Assembly: GCA_020025965.1 (NCBI GenBank)
Contig: JAHHRG010000001.1
Location: forward strand, 36,463 to 100,462
DNA: 64,000 nucleotides
Source: Sutterella sp.
GTDB taxonomy: Bacteria > Pseudomonadota > Gammaproteobacteria > Burkholderiales > Burkholderiaceae_F
Reading direction: 5' to 3'
Notes under the pieces: model-generated
What the model was told of the DNA's origin: nothing
The model's input: the letters and a program-made list of their open reading frames with translations, nothing else
Databases searched by the model: none
Part shown: piece by piece, positions 63,153-64,000 of the stretch
How positions within the stretch are numbered: position 1 is the stretch's first letter
Layout: every line of letters starts with the position of its first letter
Program-made: the position numbers and the translations under genes

Positions 63153-64000
63153 ATGAGAAAAAGACCGAATCTGAAGAAGGTGGCTGTCCTCGGAATCTTC
63201 CCTATTCTCTTGGGGGTTTCGTTTGCATCGGGTTTTGCGCCTTTTTCCTATTCCTGGGCGGCTTTGGCCGCTTTGGTCGTTTTCATCCTTTCTCTTTGGG
63301 TCACAGAAAAGGTGGAGAGAGCAACCGTCTTCGCCTTTTTTTTCGGTCTTGGATGGTTCTCAACCGGGCTCTCATGGACGATGAATTCCATGGCAGTTCA
63401 TGGCCGACTGCCTTGGTCAGTGGCGTTTGCGGGGCTCATACTCCTGTCGGCGCTTCTTTCTCTTTTGCCTGCAGTAGCCGCTGGGATAGCTAAAAAGATT
63501 GCTGGCAAAGATCCGGAGTTTCCTTTTCTTTTCACGGGATTATTCCTTCTCGCGGAATGGCTTCGCGGCGATTGGCTACTTAATTTCGGTTGGCTTACGC
63601 CCGCTTATGCGGCGATGGAGACGCCCTATGCTGCGTGGGCGACTTTGGCGGGTGTTCACGGTGTGAATTTGGCTCTTCTTTTGTCGGCAGCGCTTCTCGC
63701 ATCTTTCTGTAAGCGTTTCTCTCGTGATCGTCGCGGGGTGTCCGAACTTTTCGCTTTGATCCTGATTGCAGCCGTGGGTTTTCTGGTACGCGACGTGATG
63801 TGGTCGATGCCCGGACCCAGACTCGACGTTCGTCTCATCCAGCCCAATCTCCCAGTTGTTGATGCGTGGACGCGAGTGAACCCTGCCGAACGCATTCGTA
63901 TGCTTTTGCCTTTGGCCGAAGGTGAATGGACGGGTGACGAACCTCGGCTGGCCGTCACACCTGAGGGCGTTGTCAATTCTTTAATCGATCGACTTGACTC
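63153..64000 (+). CDS. lnt: Apolipoprotein N-acyltransferase (cut by window edge)
   Basis: Lnt adds the third acyl chain to outer membrane lipoproteins in the inner membrane. The window holds the first 282 codons. Several membrane segments are visible: VAVLGIFPILLGVSFASGF, FAFFFGLGWFSTGLSW, and a later AEWLRGDWLLNFGWLTPAYA motif typical of Lnt. The nitrilase part starts near residue 225 (VRLIQPNLPV), with the first catalytic Glu in TPEGVVNSL close to the cut. It starts 13 bp after corC. Confidence 0.94.
   Translation, partial: MRKRPNLKKVAVLGIFPILLGVSFASGFAPFSYSWAALAALVVFILSLWVTEKVERATVFAFFFGLGWFSTGLSWTMNSMAVHGRLPWSVAFAGLILLSALLSLLPAVAAGIAKKIAGKDPEFPFLFTGLFLLAEWLRGDWLLNFGWLTPAYAAMETPYAAWATLAGVHGVNLALLLSAALLASFCKRFSRDRRGVSELFALILIAAVGFLVRDVMWSMPGPRLDVRLIQPNLPVVDAWTRVNPAERIRMLLPLAEGEWTGDEPRLAVTPEGVVNSLIDRLD

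Noticed and set aside
1..64000. CRISPR array, prophage or insertion sequence
   Set aside because: No regularly spaced repeats, transposase, integrase or phage structural genes were seen. The lone primase is not sufficient evidence for a prophage.

Overview
The window is a gene-dense, colinear chromosomal segment of a Gram-negative betaproteobacterium. The evidence is the gene order: TPR protein-lolB-ispE-tRNA-Gln-prs-rplY-pth-ychF, lptC-lptA-lptB-rpoN-ptsN-rapZ, uvrA divergent from an MFS gene plus ssb, and tRNA-Met-miaB-phoH-ybeY-corC-lnt. A host-associated Burkholderiales lineage of the Sutterella/Parasutterella type is my best guess from protein style and moderate base composition. That guess is inference. 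No rRNA gene, prophage, insertion sequence or CRISPR array was found. Both ends cut genes: ahpF on the left, lnt on the right.

Layout: 1-1.2 kb holds alkyl hydroperoxide reductase (ahpC, start of ahpF) behind a Fur-like palindrome, and a small HTH regulator. 1.3-10.8 kb is a minus-strand housekeeping run (ychF, DUF523, pth, deaD, rplY, prs, tRNA-Gln, ispE, lolB, TPR protein). mutY follows at 10.9-12 kb. 11.9-18.5 kb is the rapZ-ptsN-rpoN-lptB-lptA-lptC-kdsC-kdsD block, joining sigma-54 and nitrogen-PTS genes to Kdo synthesis and LPS export. 18.6-21.8 kb is a glutamate/aspartate ABC transporter (gltIJKL) with a full-consensus sigma-54 promoter, so rpoN in the same window may drive it. 22.1-25.6 kb holds a crotonase and a Pat-type protein acetyltransferase.

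25.8-28.8 kb is the least ordinary part: a plus-strand four-gene run of an MtnA-like isomerase lacking both catalytic residues, an unknown 85-residue protein, a two-repeat BamE-like lipoprotein and a stand-alone phage/plasmid-type primase. Next come aspS (with non-discriminating signature residues), an FmdB zinc ribbon protein and an EF-G-like GTPase. A CpxR-like response regulator lies divergent from a split MacAB-type efflux operon (34-39.2 kb). ssb, an MFS transporter and uvrA follow, with rmlD coupled to the end of uvrA.

45-59 kb is dominated by sugar nucleotide and LPS core genes (galE, galU, hldC-gmhB-hldD-hldA, phosphomannomutase/phosphoglucomutase, pgi, waaC, waaA), with ruvX, plsC, apaH and thiD among them. 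The window closes with tRNA-Met and the miaB-phoH-ybeY-corC-lnt operon. Together with kdsC/kdsD and the lpt genes, this segment encodes much of the Kdo/heptose inner-core pathway.
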